This document shows positions 11,160-23,389 of a DNA stretch of 64,000 nucleotides, in pieces. The DNA lies in contig CM040450.1 in NCBI GenBank assembly GCA_022749755.1, positions 9,136,913 to 9,200,912 of the forward strand, given 5' to 3'. This DNA is from Azadirachta indica (taxonomy: Eukaryota > Streptophyta > Magnoliopsida > Sapindales > Meliaceae). Within the stretch, counting starts at the first letter, position 1. Each line of letters starts with the position of its first letter. The notes beneath the pieces are model-generated. The model did no database searches. It saw nothing but the letters and a program-made list of their open reading frames with translations, and was not told the origin of the DNA. A program made the translations under genes and the position numbers.

Positions 11160-12345
11160 TTTTACCCCTCAGGTTTAGTCAAATTACCCACTTCCCTTAG
11201 GTTTGTTTGTGTCAAAAATGGCTTTTTGAAGTGTCATTACCTTTATACCATTATAAATGACTTATAGGCCAATATTGTAAACTTAATAAAGATTTATGGA
11301 TCCATGATACTAACTTATGGTTTTTAAATTCATAAATGACAAATTTACTAAATTAATACTTAAAATAATAAGACAAATTTTGTCTGTTATGAACTCAAAA
11401 TTGAAAATTTGTAACTATAAGAAGCTCTCCAATAGTTGGTTCTATTCAATAAAAAATGCTCATTATCTATACAAAAAAAAAAAAAACAACACTTGCAAAT
11501 ATACCCAACTGATCATACACACCTACACATTCTAGTTTCACCACAACCTTTTTTTTTAAATATAACATGAGATGCTTTTATATATATCAAAATTAAAAAA
11601 GAAATTAGATGAACAAGTTAAAAAACCCATTTTTTTTTAAACAATCTTAAATCTAACAAACCCATAATATATTACAATACATATCGAAAGGCCCTTTTCA
11701 TAAACATCATAACAATGTAGACAAGACAAACAAACATTCCATTTGATAACATTTGTCAACGAAAGCCATTTTTCAGTCTTAATAAAATCTATTTTCTACT
11801 TAACCATAACCCATTTTTTCATTCTATAAAGCCCATAAAAAAATGTGATCTCTTAAACTTATAATTGGTGATTTTTACACCCTGTGTTGAAGAAGAAGGC
11901 TTACATTGAAAGATGACCATGCCATGTGTTTGTAGACTCTTCCACAAATAGTACTTCTTTGTTGTTGCAATGAAAGGTTTTTATAGCATTGAATGTAAGC
12001 TAAAAATAAAAAACCTACGTTATCTATCACTTAGCACTACAGACATATCAAAAGCACTCGTTTAGGTGCAATTTTATAACGCCAAATAGAACCAAAAGAA
12101 ATTATGTAGAGTCAACCTCAAGCTTCTAAAGTTTACTTTAATGTCATCTATTTTTTGAATTAGAAGTTAAAAAGAAAATATCAAAATTAGAAATCATGAT
12201 ATCTATAACCCATCATTATATCATCTCACCAGCATTTTTTTTTTTTTTTAAGACTAACCTAATGGTGAGGGGTTAAAGAGCTTTTTGTAAACTCAAGGGG
12301 AAGTGGGTAATTCGTCTAAAGCTTAGGGAGGTAATTCAACACGTT
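11160..12345. mobile_element. element with about 75-bp inverted ends (MITE/MULE-like)
   Basis: The left end at about 11160-11235 (TTACCCCTCAGGTTTAG..., ATTACCCACTTCCC) reappears inverted at about 12260-12345 (the complement includes AATTACCCACTTCCCCTTGAGTTT). The interior of about 1 kb has no coding domain. Just outside, a similar string (AAGCCTTTAAAAA) occurs at 11135 and 12375 in direct orientation, which could be a target duplication or part of a wider repeat. The TIR length suggests a non-autonomous Mutator-like element; the superfamily is inferred only. Confidence 0.5.
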
Positions 12346-14130
12346 ACCATGGCCAAGAACTAATCAGCCATATTTGAAGCCTTTAAAAATAATTGTTAAG
12401 GCTGATAAGCCAAAATACAATAAAAGAGATATCTAAACGAGGCCCGTTATGAAAAGAGTTAATACACCACCAAATGTACTAAATGCATGCAAACTTGCTC
12501 TTAATAGAAGATATGCACTTACTAAAATATGTCACTTTCATGTCATGTTATTGATACAATCAACAATTAAATCTTGTTTTTCAAAGTTATTAAAGTGGTT
12601 TATGCTTTTGGTACAAGAAGTAAGAAAATCAAGCAATGCCATATCTGTCCTTCGTATAAAACCAAAATTGTTGTCTATTATTTTTACTTATTCATTTCAT
12701 AGTAATTGTGTACTATTCAAATTAATGCTTCCATTTTTTCTTTTAGTTTAAGAAGTGGAAGACACAATTAAAGCTCGTACCACTCAACACAATCCGCCTA
12801 AAGCAAAAACAAACTCTAAAAAATGCGGCATGAATAACGATCTATCATCCTCTAGGACAAGAATGTTGTTTGGTTTTGCGGTACACACTAAGGTGTAGGG
12901 CAACTTAAAATGTACAGCAGATAAAAGGCATTGTGTTACAACTTGCTTAGTTGGTTGAAGATTACATGTGACAAGATACAAAACAAACATATTTTGGGCA
13001 TTTTGATGGTTTATCTTGTTTTCTAATTGTTTACAGTTAATATTTTAATTCTAACTTACTATTAAAGTTGTATCAAAGAAGATGCATCATTGCCTTGTTT
13101 TGAATACAATTACATTCTTTGTTATCCATGATCTTCAAAAGGTACAAGTTGAATTTGAATGTTCCACGGTTATACCTATATAAATGCACAGCAATAGTAT
13201 GATATATTTGGGCTTGCATTACTTGAAATGATGTTCAATGTTGCCATCTCTCCTATATTATCATTTATTTCCTACTTATTTGGTTTCTAGAACCTAAAAT
13301 ACCCACAATCCTCTCTTTTATTGCAATAGAAATATAGCTTGTTTGGATTTCTTGAACTCTTTAACACTTTAATTCTAGCCTTTACACCATATCGACAAAA
13401 CCTGCACAAAACCTACCTTTTAAATTGATAATTCCACCATTAAGATCGCGAATATTTGCACTATTCTCGTTCAACACATAATTTGTTAGCATATGACGAT
13501 TGAAATCATAACTAGTTGGCTTCCAATAGCAAAAACATCCATAACTTGCCTCCAGCATGTAAGAAAATAAAAGTTTGCTGAGGTCTTTATGGGACTTAAA
13601 AATACATACTGCAACCTTTCTTCCACATATACATAAATCGTTTCTAAATTTTATCATTTCAACATTCATTTGTATTGTTCAAAGATTCATTGAAGTTTAT
13701 TGGTGTTTTCCTTGTATTGTTGTGTTGGAAGTATGAAAGACCAGACCATGTGTTTTTTTAGAGTAGGAGAATTGAAAAACAATAATTCAAAAATTTGCAA
13801 AAGGAATGAAGAAAATGAAGCCATTGTTTTCAATATTCATTTCTACTATTCCTAAAGGCTTCAAATTTATTTGCTGTTCATGATTGTTGGACCTATCTCC
13901 AACTTCTTGATTTTCCATTGATGACAAAAATCAAGTTTTTATTTTTATATTTACCAAAGCATATTTTAGTAATTCACTTCTAGCACCCTTTTCCATGTCA
14001 TTTTTCAAAAATCAAGGCAAAAAAAATGATACAAGTTATTTTTCCTACATTTCAAATAAAATAATACAAATATTATTAAATCAATTGCTTAACTTTTGCT
14101 AAAGGCATTTATGTAACTTTATTTTGTTGG
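12346..14130. other. non-coding stretch, nothing recognised
   Basis: Several short ORFs occur here, including 95 codons on the minus strand at 13382-13669 and 100 codons on the plus strand at 12449-12751. None shows a known motif, splice context or family resemblance. Base composition is that of the AT-rich background. Confidence 0.5.
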
Positions 14131-14139
14131 ATTAGCTAA

Positions 14140-14345
14140 CAAGTGATAGTTGATAGATAACAGTTGGCATTGCAAAGGTATAAGCATAATTACTCTCGAA
14201 AAGTGACGTTTTCTTTTTACAAAGGCTTAATTGGATATTACCCAAACAACAGGGGCGTATTAGAGGAATTAGTGCAAACAAAAGGGAACCGGCATTCTTC
14301 TGGTGCAGTAAGTTTGCTCTTCCGCAATTTTTTGCTACTATAGGC
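14140..14345. repeat. direct repeat, copy A
   Basis: It shares about 170-200 bp with 15600-15775 in the same orientation: TTGGCATTGCAAAGG-ATAAGCATAATT, then CATTCTT-TG-TG-AGTA and CTCTTCC-CAATTT. The spacing is about 1.45 kb. No coding content is evident. Confidence 0.65.
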
Positions 14346-15599
14346 TATACTGTTACTGCCTTTGCCATTTTCTATTGCTGTGTGGAACTTTGCTGAAAAA
14401 ATTTGTAGCCGTACATAAGAATTTTCAGTTAGATTGCTGAAAAATTTTGGATTTTTTTTTGTCATTTAAATGCGGCATATTTTTGTCTGTTAATAGCTTT
14501 GGTTGTTTTTGCTCTTCTACATTGTGGTGGTTAGATTATTGAACCAGATCGGGTTGTCCTGTTGATTATCATTGCAGCTTAGTTGGGAAGAAGTCCAATG
14601 GTAGATGCAAAGAGACGTTTATTGGAAAATCTTTAAAAGATGTTAGTGATCTTAATTTTGTTGTACGTTTTAAGAGATAGGCAAGATTAATTATTCAGTT
14701 ACTTGATCCGTTATCTCTATATCTTTCTCACTCTATCTTTTTAATTAATTAATGCTAAACAAAACTTAAATGTGTAAATGAAAATAAGTGACGAAAACTT
14801 ATCAAACACTTAGCATTTGGGACTAGTTATTTCTTATGGATGTTGATCACTTCAAAATTTTCTTAACAATTACAGATCTAGGTCTACGTGCAAAAGAGAA
14901 TTATACCAAAGAGGAGTTGGATGAAATCAGGGTTGAATAAGCCATTCTGTTTATAAGCTTTAGTATTTGTAATTCTTATTGTGTTAATTGAATTAAAATT
15001 TAATTTACATTGTTATTTGTAGTATATTTTTTCAGCTGTTGTGTTAATTAAAATTAAAATTTAAGATTGGGATGTTGAAATGTTTGATTTTATGTAAAAT
15101 TATGATTAATATTTATAATAATATTATTGCAATTTTATTTTATTATTTGTTGCGTTTTAGTTAATTTATTTATGTTAATCAATAATAATTTTGAATGAAA
15201 ATTAACAAAATATTGAAATCAATGACCTTAACTAATAGTGAAAAACTAAACAAATAAAAAAAATTCAAAGAAAAAAAGAAAAAAAGGACAATTTAAAAAA
15301 CTTGACAAAAAAAAAAAAAAAAGCATAAAAACTATTTAAACATAAAAAAGTGAAAACCTGAATGCAGACATTTTTTGATTATATTAAATCAAGAATTCTT
15401 GATGAATTCTTGATAAAGACAAAAGTTATCATAAATTTGTGATAATCATATATCACAAAGTTGTGATAGATCACGATTTTGTTACGAAATTATGAGGTAC
15501 AATTTTTGTCAATGGTTAATGAATAGACCTTCTTTGATAGAAAATTGTTGTCATGAAGTATATTTCTTGACAGATATTATATATTAAAAAAAAAACTTT

Positions 15600-15775
15600 T
15601 TTAGTGATAGACTACAATTGGCATTGCAAAGGCATAAGCATAATTGCTCTAAAAAAGGCGATCTTTTCTTTTAATGATGGGGTACTAAAATATTAACCAA
15701 GCAAATGCAAACGAACATTCTTTTGATGTAGTATAGTTCCTCTTCCACAATTTCTACTGCTTTTTCTTAACTCAT
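15600..15775. repeat. direct repeat, copy B
   Basis: The second, more worn copy of 14140-14345. It could mark a local tandem duplication or the ends of an unrecognised element about 1.6 kb long. Confidence 0.6.
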
Positions 15776-16446
15776 TCTTTTCATATTTAGTATTTCCCTT
15801 AGATTTATTTCTTAATGATTATCTTAAAAGCAAAAAATTGCTTTAGTTTTTTTTTTTTTTCCAAAAGAAAAAAGATTGCATCTTTGCGCCTCTTCTACTA
15901 TTGTTCATTGAAGAGTAAAAGGAAAAAAACTAATGCCATCATTTTATTTTTTTATTTTCATTTTTTGCATTAACTTTTTTTTTCTTTCATTACTCTAGTT
16001 GCATCCGCTCAATATAATTTATTTCTACAAATTTGTATGAAAGAAAATTATATCTATTATGCTTCCATGTTTAATATTAAAAATCAAGATGAATCATGTC
16101 CCTTTTTCTTTGTAAATTTTGCATTCAAAGTTATGGTAAATGTTAGATTTCCTTCGCAATCACATATAGGATGAACTCATACTTAGCTCATTTAGTTTTC
16201 TACATAAAATTAATTTACTTCTATATTTAAGATTGTTGTGTTACAGTTTAATTGATTATAAACTACCAATTTTTCAATAATTATTGATTAAAAAAGTAGC
16301 AAATTAAATTCCATTACCAAAAACATTCTTTCATTTGAAATTGATTGATACAAATGAAAGAAATAAATAATTATTGCATAAAGTATAAAACTAAAAATAG
16401 GAGTTGCGCAGGTAGCCCTTCTGCAAATTCCAAAATATACATAACC

Positions 16447-16968
16447 TCAGGTGAATATGCACCCTCCGTGGCCTGTAAAAGCATAAACAAAAAAGTAAGA
16501 GAATATTGAGAATAAATGGGTTTATATATCAAATCTCAATAGAAGCATTAGAAAAATAACAAAGTGATTTGCTTAATTACTTGGGTTAAGGTTGATTAGA
16601 TTTCCAATTCCCTTGAAATCGCATACGGCAGCATTGCGACCTTTAGCAGCATAGTAAGCATGCATGGCATACCTAGCATGATCGTCCTTGGTGTTGGGTT
16701 CAAAGCAAGGGCCACCTGGTTGAATTGGCTTGCAATCAATACCTTGGCTGCACACAAAGTCAATTGCCTCTTGTAGGAGTTTTTCGTCAGTGTTTCCCTT
16801 TGGAACACACCATTGCTTGCCATCATCTCTATTTTGAATTCCTAGAGTTCCTTTGTCTGGCTCAGGTGTGGAGCCAATGGGTGTTGTAGCGAAGCATGGA
16901 GTGGTTGCTAGCAACAATAGGCAAAGGACAAAGCTTGTCAAAACAATAACGTTATCAGTGCTTCCCAT
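16447..16968 (-). CDS. secreted X8/CBM43 domain protein, two exons
   Basis: A small secreted protein of about 137 residues. Residues 1-27 form a signal peptide (hydrophobic LTSFVLCLLLLATTPCFA), then a short linker, then one X8 domain from about residue 51 (WCVPKG). X8 domains bind beta-1,3-glucan; plasmodesmal callose-binding proteins and Ole e 10-like proteins carry them. Exon 1 is 16581-16968 and exon 2 is 16447-16472, joined across a 108-bp intron with GT (16580-16579) and AG (16474-16473). The splice replaces the read-through ending NPSN with NPSHGGCIFT. This supplies the sixth conserved Cys, which the unspliced frame lacks. There is no GPI-anchor tail, so a soluble wall or apoplast protein is likely. 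X8 identity is firm; the exact subfamily is not determined. Confidence 0.88.
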
Positions 16969-17640
16969 TATCTTCTCTTGATCTACAATACTAATGAAAA
17001 ATTCCTTTTATTCAATGAGATACAAGTGCGTAGAATCTATACTTATTTATATTAAAATTGTTGTTTTGATTTGTGATATGGATAAAAGCAAGAATAAGTC
17101 AAACTAAATAAATTAAAAGAGCATTTTACTTGGTAAGAAGGTTGTTGCGAGATTTAGAATGGATCTTGAGAATATGTCAAAGTCCATGAGCTTTTTTATT
17201 GGAAAACCTTTCAGTTTTTATTTTTATTTAACATTAAAATAAAAAATCTGTATTCCAAATTATTGTAATAGTGATTCCAATGATAATTTTTTATTAACTT
17301 CTAAAATAAATTGTTAAAGTATTTTAGTATTAATTGTTTTAAATTACTCCTTGGTTACTAGTATCATATTCTTTTTTATGCATACTTGTCATGGAATTAG
17401 ACAAATTCATACATTCTAACTCTTATCATATCAAATGTCAACTAAGATCGTTCTAGGTTAAAAACCCTTTTAAATGATACTCTGTGTTTATTAACAAGGA
17501 TCAATTAAAATCAATAAAAATCTAAAAATTATATTAAATTTTTTTAATAATATCTCAAGAGTTGTTGAAATTTATGAAAACAATTATATCAATATCAAAA
17601 TAGCTATAAGCTATAATTGATCAAATGTATTGATATAGGA
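16969..17640. other. upstream region of the X8 gene
   Basis: AT-rich, with no gene seen. It holds the promoter of the minus-strand X8 gene. A TATTTATATT stretch at about 17042-17051 could serve as its TATA region, but I cannot show this. Confidence 0.4.
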
Positions 17641-18630
17641 AAACTGCATTAGCTTGGTGAGGTGGAGTATTGGGTGATCTGGTGTCCAAGCTAGATGTCA
17701 ATACTTAGTCAACAATCTAAGCTTAGAGTTCATACTTGATCCAACCCGAATCTAGCCCCGAAGCGGCCATAAAATGTTGCCATTTATTTCTTCACGGCTT
17801 TGACCAAGCCAAAATGTAGCCTTTTTACGTTGAATCCAAGCTGACCTTGAATTTAGGCTAATAAAGTACGCTTGACACTAGAAAGATGTCCCACCTGAAA
17901 GAGAATACATGGTCAGAAGGGGGGGATGCTAGAATAGGTCCGGTAAGCCTACTCTGATACTCAAGTCAACACCTTAAAGGGGTGTTTTTGGCTTGAATGG
18001 CCTTCTCTCTTGTATCATGAGAGGAAGGATGTGAAAAAGGCAAGTAAAGGAGTAAATAGTGAAGATAATCACTCAAATAATATAAAAAGAGAGTTAATGT
18101 AGTGAGAAAAGCATCGATAATATAGAAAATAGTAGAACAAAGTAGTAAAATACCGTAGACCCTTGGTGAAGACAAAGGTTCTTAAGTTATAAAGAGAAAA
18201 TTGAAAAATAAAGAGAGAAAAAGCCTTTCATGTGGAGAAAAGCATGAATTTATATAGGGCTTTCCCTTGATTATGACTGGCCAAGGAAAGTTGTCCTAAT
18301 TCCTTTTTCCCTTCTCTTATCTTTAAATAAATTTGAATATTTTATCTTTATTTTAAAAAAGATAAAACTCTAAGCACATGACAAGTAAGGATTGGCTCCC
18401 ATGACCTTATCCAAGATTGCTCGCTGCGTGTTATGTTATTATTGGAAATTGAGATTACCTTATCCTTTATCCCTAATCTTATCCTTTATTTGACATGTGT
18501 CTTAAGCTGATTTGCCCATTCTTATAGTCTAAAAGGTTGCAAACGTCAAGTGGTGCTCACTGTCAGCTATCTAAAAGTTGTTTTGTCCTATCTCAAGTCA
18601 AGCGGCCCATCTGATGTTGTAAGTCTGCTA
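17640..18630. repeat. probable transposon/LTR fragment, unclassified
   Basis: The composition is less AT-rich than the flanks and the sequence has an LTR-like style (AGAAGGGGGGGATGCTAGAATAG, CCTACTCTGATACTCAAGTCA, then a leader-like GAGAG-rich part). No coding domain or partner copy is in the window, so the class is unknown. Confidence 0.35.
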
Positions 18631-19539
18631 GCGATAGGTGGCCTCTACTTGTGGTTGGTTATTTTATATTAAAATTTTAAGTATTTGGGACCAAATCCTT
18701 GTCTTTTTTAGATCCATTTCGAGTGAGGACCACACATTTCATTCTTTTCTTGTAGCCATTAGTTATAGGCAAAGTGTCAGTCTTCATGTAAACATCCTAT
18801 CACTACTTAAGTTAGAATCGCTCCTCATCTTGAATACACTGTCAAATGGGATTTTCCACAGGGAGGTTGTCCTAAATGGTGCTGGTGGTACTTTTTATGC
18901 TTATATACTGCCACGTGTCAAATGTATATTCACTCCAAAACAAAATGATCTATGGAAGGTTAGTTTGTTTGTAATGTAATTATAAATTATTTTTATATTA
19001 TACTTAAATTTTCATTTAAAAATAGAAGTTTTATGAACATCGGTTAGTAAAAGTGAAAATACATTTTCTACTTCATTTTATAAAATTCTTTATTGACCTA
19101 TTAGGTTTGTTTTAACTTTGTAATTTCCATTTGTTTATATTTACTTTTTTTTATTTAATATATTATTCTAATGGATAAAGTCCACAAGATCCCTTTAACT
19201 TTTTTTCTCTCTTCTTTATTAATAAATTTCATTATTTGTTGAGGTTGCTTAAAATAAAGTATCTATATATTCACAAATATATATTTGTAATATTGTTAGA
19301 GTGCATGTTAAAAGTTAAAATGCTCAATACCTTATGTTGTTTATCCTAATGGCTCATTACTCCCTTATTGTTAATAAGTGAGCAGTTTACTCACTTATTC
19401 TTTACTTTCATACTTAAATATATGTATAAATCCTCAAGCAGTAATGTTGTTTTAATAAAATTCTTTGTTTTTATGTATAAATAAAGATAATCGTAGTTAA
19501 AATGATAAGCGGCACAAAAACGAGATAAAAATGATAAGT

Positions 19540-20260
19540 TATAAAAAATCGAAACCAAAATCCAGGGACCGAAATGCAAGAAAATTAAGGACTTAAATGC
19601 AAGATATAAAGATTAAGGGACTGAAATGTAATATTTAAAGCCTTAGGGACTTAATTGAAACAAATTAAAAGATTTAATTCAAATTATGCTGATTTGGTGC
19701 ATGGCACGCCGGCGCCCGTTCACAGCACGCCCAAAGGTAGAATGTGGTGCACGCCTGCGCCATGAGGTTTCCTTCTAAACAGAAGTAAGGGATGACTAGG
19801 CTAATTCAGACACTTGGCCGTGCCGCAATTGACCATTCCAAATCGACTTTCAGCCCTTGAATAAGCTTTTAATGGCCGAATTAGCCTGATCTTGGATTTC
19901 CTTATCCACCAAATAAAAAGGGTCATCTAAGAATAAAAAGTAGGTCTTTTTTAGAGGGAGAAAGGGAAGAATAAGGAAAGAAAATTTTACAGAGAGAAGG
20001 GGAAGAATCAATCAAGTTTAAAGGCTTTTAAAAAAAGACTTGAAGATTGGTTGTGGAAGCCCTTCATCGCTAGTTTTGTCTTCTCAAACTCTCACTTTGG
20101 TTTATGAATTCATTTTATTTTTATTGTTAGATTGTTGTAAGGATGATGAATTTTATTATAAACTTGTGTTGGATTTTTGGTATGTTAGGTTAAATTTTCT
20201 ACGTTCTAAGATTTTGATGTAGCCTAATCGTAACCTTAATTTGATTTTCGATAAATAAAT
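19540..20260 (+). repeat. probable gypsy LTR fragment
   Basis: It contains a reiterated AAGGGACTGAAATGCAA-type phrase (19563-19655) and then a GC-rich stretch (GCACGCCGGCGCCCG, 19705-19730). After about 20000 there is a GGGGAAGAATCAA leader. Such phrases are typical of chromovirus LTRs in dicots, from general knowledge. No partner copy or coding part is seen. Confidence 0.35.
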
Positions 20261-20309
20261 GATAAAGTGATAGGTCAATTAATCATCTTTATTTCCACTT
20301 TTGTTATTG

Positions 20310-21041
20310 GAACAAGATTTATTCTTGAAGGACAAAATAAAAAACAACTCTGTTTCAAGAGGATTGAAAAAAAATCTTATTTGTTTCAAAGAACCAAAAA
20401 AAAAAAAAAGATAAGTTATTTTAAATATTTTTAAAGTAACTTCAAGTGTTAAATTCTTAAATCTTGTGGCGCACAACATACTTCATGATGGCTTTGCATT
20501 AAGTTGATAGGTTGTGGGGTTTTACACAAGGCTATGTGACAAATATTGACAAATTGAGATAAAAGTACGAAGCTATAGTGCGGAGAGTGACATTGAACAC
20601 TTTGAGAAAGATTAGTGTTCTAGGAACTCCATGAGGATAGCCAAAATCATTAATATGCACCCATATGACCCAGAAATGGTTGTAAGCGGGAATGGTACAG
20701 GCAGCAACAAGGTAATAGCTAGGTTGTGTAGTGGGTGTCAATAATGAACAATACGGGTGACTATGAATGCGAGCCATGAGCTAGATGTCTCAAGGTAACA
20801 GCGGGGCTATTTGGTAAGGCCCTAAATGGGGTGCACTTGCTGGGATTGACGCAAGGAAGAATTGGTCTTGATGAGTTGTTAGGCAAGAACCAAGTCAAAA
20901 TAACTTGGCTGGGCAATTCTTAGGCTTAAGGGAAGTGGCACATAAAACGGCCTTAAAACTAGTTCATTTGACTAGGGAAAATGCATGAAGGTAGCATGCA
21001 TGTGAGACATGTGGCATTAGCAACCAGGGATGTTGGTTGCT

Positions 21042-21074
<33 letters not shown>

Positions 21075-21300
21075 GTATACAAAGTAGTGAGAGTGCTAGA
21101 GATCATTAAGTAAGTTGAGTGAATCTCTAACACAACAAGTCTTGTACATTTATAATATTTTCTTAAGAGAAATAGAAAATTTGAAGAGAGTTTTTTCTTC
21201 ATAAATTTGTGCATGCGAATTGTATTTTCTTCTAAAACGCAAAAAGTTTTGAGAGTTGAACCTGTATTGCGGAAGTGTGAAATTGCTAGCCGAAGTTATT
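20310..21300 (+). mobile_element. LTR-like sequence, copy 2 (plus orientation)
   Basis: An inverted counterpart of 6150-7150. The internal tail (20310-20446) is followed by an LTR-like part starting TGTTAAATTC at 20447 and running to about 21300. The match extends over nearly the whole 1 kb, with many substitutions and differing microsatellites. The ORF of 81 codons on the minus strand at 20532-20777 lies inside it and is not a gene. Confidence 0.65.
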
Positions 21301-21624
21301 ACCATTGGATTCGAACGATATTTTACATTGAACCTAATTGATGTCTCTAAACTCTAATGGTAACACTAATGGGACTTGAATAATGTTTTTATGTTGGACC
21401 CAACTGACATATAAGCTAAAGCACAATGAAAATTGAACGAATCACAAAATTAAACGCGGCAATATCTTTTTACGTGTTAATAGCCTCTGTGATTCGATAA
21501 ATCAATAAATATTGGTGATGACTATCAAATTCAAGGCTAAATATTTTGAATTATCTATGTAATACAAATAACAATAAATATATGCTTTTTGATTCCTCAC
21601 GAAATTTTCTTACTATAAGAGATT

Positions 21625-21790
21625 ACCCTTTTATTTTCTTCGACAGACGGCGCCGATTATTAGTATCAAATTTTACCACCTGATATCAATTAGTAAATTT
21701 ATCAATCTTTTATTTTTACCGATAGATAGCGCCAACTATTACTATCAAATTTTGTTATCTGATATCAACTAATAAATTTGTCTGTTTTTT
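21625..21790 (+). repeat. two tandem units of about 75 bp
   Basis: Unit 1 (about 21630-21708) and unit 2 (about 21709-21785) share TTTTATTTT...CGA-AGA--GCGCC-A-TATTA-TATCAAATTTT---ACCTGATATCAA-TA-TAAATTT. It is probably a subrepeat of a retroelement leader or LTR, following directly after LTR-like copy 2. Confidence 0.65.
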
Positions 21791-22137
21791 ATCTGTACGT
21801 AGAAAAAGAAAGAAGTTCCCTCTGTCTTTGTTTTCCCTTTACTCATATAACTTTTTTTGTTTTCTTTTCATTAGTTCTCTCAGAATTTTAAATTTTAATG
21901 AGATTATGATAGAAAAGTTAGTAATTTGAGGCTTACTCTATTTTTATTGACTAGGTTAGATTTAATGGTTTAAAAAGCTCTCTTTTTCTCTAAGCCCAAC
22001 TTACGTAGGCAAAGGAAGAAAATAAGGGTTTGATAAGGTGGGAAACCCAAAAAAATATGAGAGTTAATGAAATGGTTCTTAAAGTCTTTGACCTAATATT
22101 CTTATTAATTCTAATAATTTCAAAAATATTTTAAAAA

Positions 22138-22551
22138 TTCTTAATTTATTAAAAAATAAGAATTATACGCTTAAATGATAATAGTTGTTTAACAAAGATG
22201 ACCACTAAACCTCTAAAATTTTGGTGAAATACAATATATTTATTTAAAATACATTAATAAAATAAATAGCAATGTTATTTTACAAAACATTAATAATATT
22301 ATATTTTAAATATGTAAATATGTATTGTATTTCTTAATTTATATATTTTAAAATATATATATTCTTAATTTATTAAAAAAATAACAATATACCTTTAAGT
22401 GATAATGGTTGTTTAACAAAGATGACCATTAAACCTCCAAAATTTTGGTGAAATACAATACATTTATTTAAAATACGTTAATAAAATAAATAATAATGTT
22501 GTTTTACAAAACATTAATAATATTATATTTTAAATATGTAAATATGTATTG
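22138..22551 (+). repeat. tandem duplication, 190-bp units offset by 224 bp
   Basis: Unit A is 22138-22327 and unit B is 22362-22551. Both start TTCTTAATTTATTAAAAAA and end AAATATGTAAATATGTATTG. By eye they differ at roughly 13-15 positions. There is no coding content. Confidence 0.85.
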
Positions 22552-23380
22552 TTACAAATAATTATAAAACAATATTAATCAGTTATCAGAAATCAAATAA
22601 AAATAAAGCATAAATAAATATAAATGCATAATATATTTATTTTACAACATATTTATGATTATATTCTTGTAATTTAATTAAAATATATTTATAAATAGTT
22701 AAAATATAAATATAATAAAAGTAAAATATCAATAAAAAATAAATAAATTTACAATATAGTAAACAATATTATATTATTAATATGCTACTAAATAATAGTA
22801 ATATTATTTTATTAATGTACATTAGATAATATATCATAATTTATCAAAATTTTTATATTTAATAGTTATTGTTGTTAAATAGTTATTATTATATGGGGAT
22901 ATAATTGTTATTTTATAATAAATTAAGACTTTTTCTTAAAATTTTTTTAAAACTGTTAGCACTAATGAGAGCACTAAACCGAATTTTAGGATTAAAACAG
23001 ACTTGATCCTTGACACACACACACACATATGGGGACGAGTCAGCAATTTCATATTTTTACACATGTATTTGCACTCATTTGTAGATCGTTAGCTAAAATT
23101 AAATCTGACATGTATATTGATTATGATGTATTAATTATACATTAATTGCATGTGTTCAATTGTTGAAAGTGTATAAATCTAATTGCTTAAAATAAATGTA
23201 AATATATGTATAAAAAAAAGAGGTTGTTGATCGTCCAATATATATAAATATATATTTATTATACATATGTGATATGAATTTAATGTATTTGTTAGTATAT
23301 TATATGTCATGCAAGTTAACACAAATTCAATTGCTTTCATTATGAAAGATGATTATGATCTATAAACTATTAATGAACGT
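22552..23380. other. very AT-rich intergenic stretch
   Basis: Dominated by AATATTATA-type simple sequence, with a short (CA)n run at about 23014-23026. I see no gene. Confidence 0.6.
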
Positions 23381-23389
23381 ATAGAGAGA

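Noticed and set aside
13382..13669. 95-codon minus-strand ORF with several Cys
   Set aside because: The Cys spacing fits no zinc-finger type I know, and there is no neighbouring exon.
18638..18979. 113-codon plus-strand ORF
   Set aside because: No recognisable family, no splice or promoter context, and adjacent to a probable transposon fragment.
21300..21330. CCATTGGATTCGAACG as a tRNA T-arm or a gypsy primer-binding site
   Set aside because: GATTCGAA sits too close to TGG for a primer-binding site, and no cloverleaf could be built around it.
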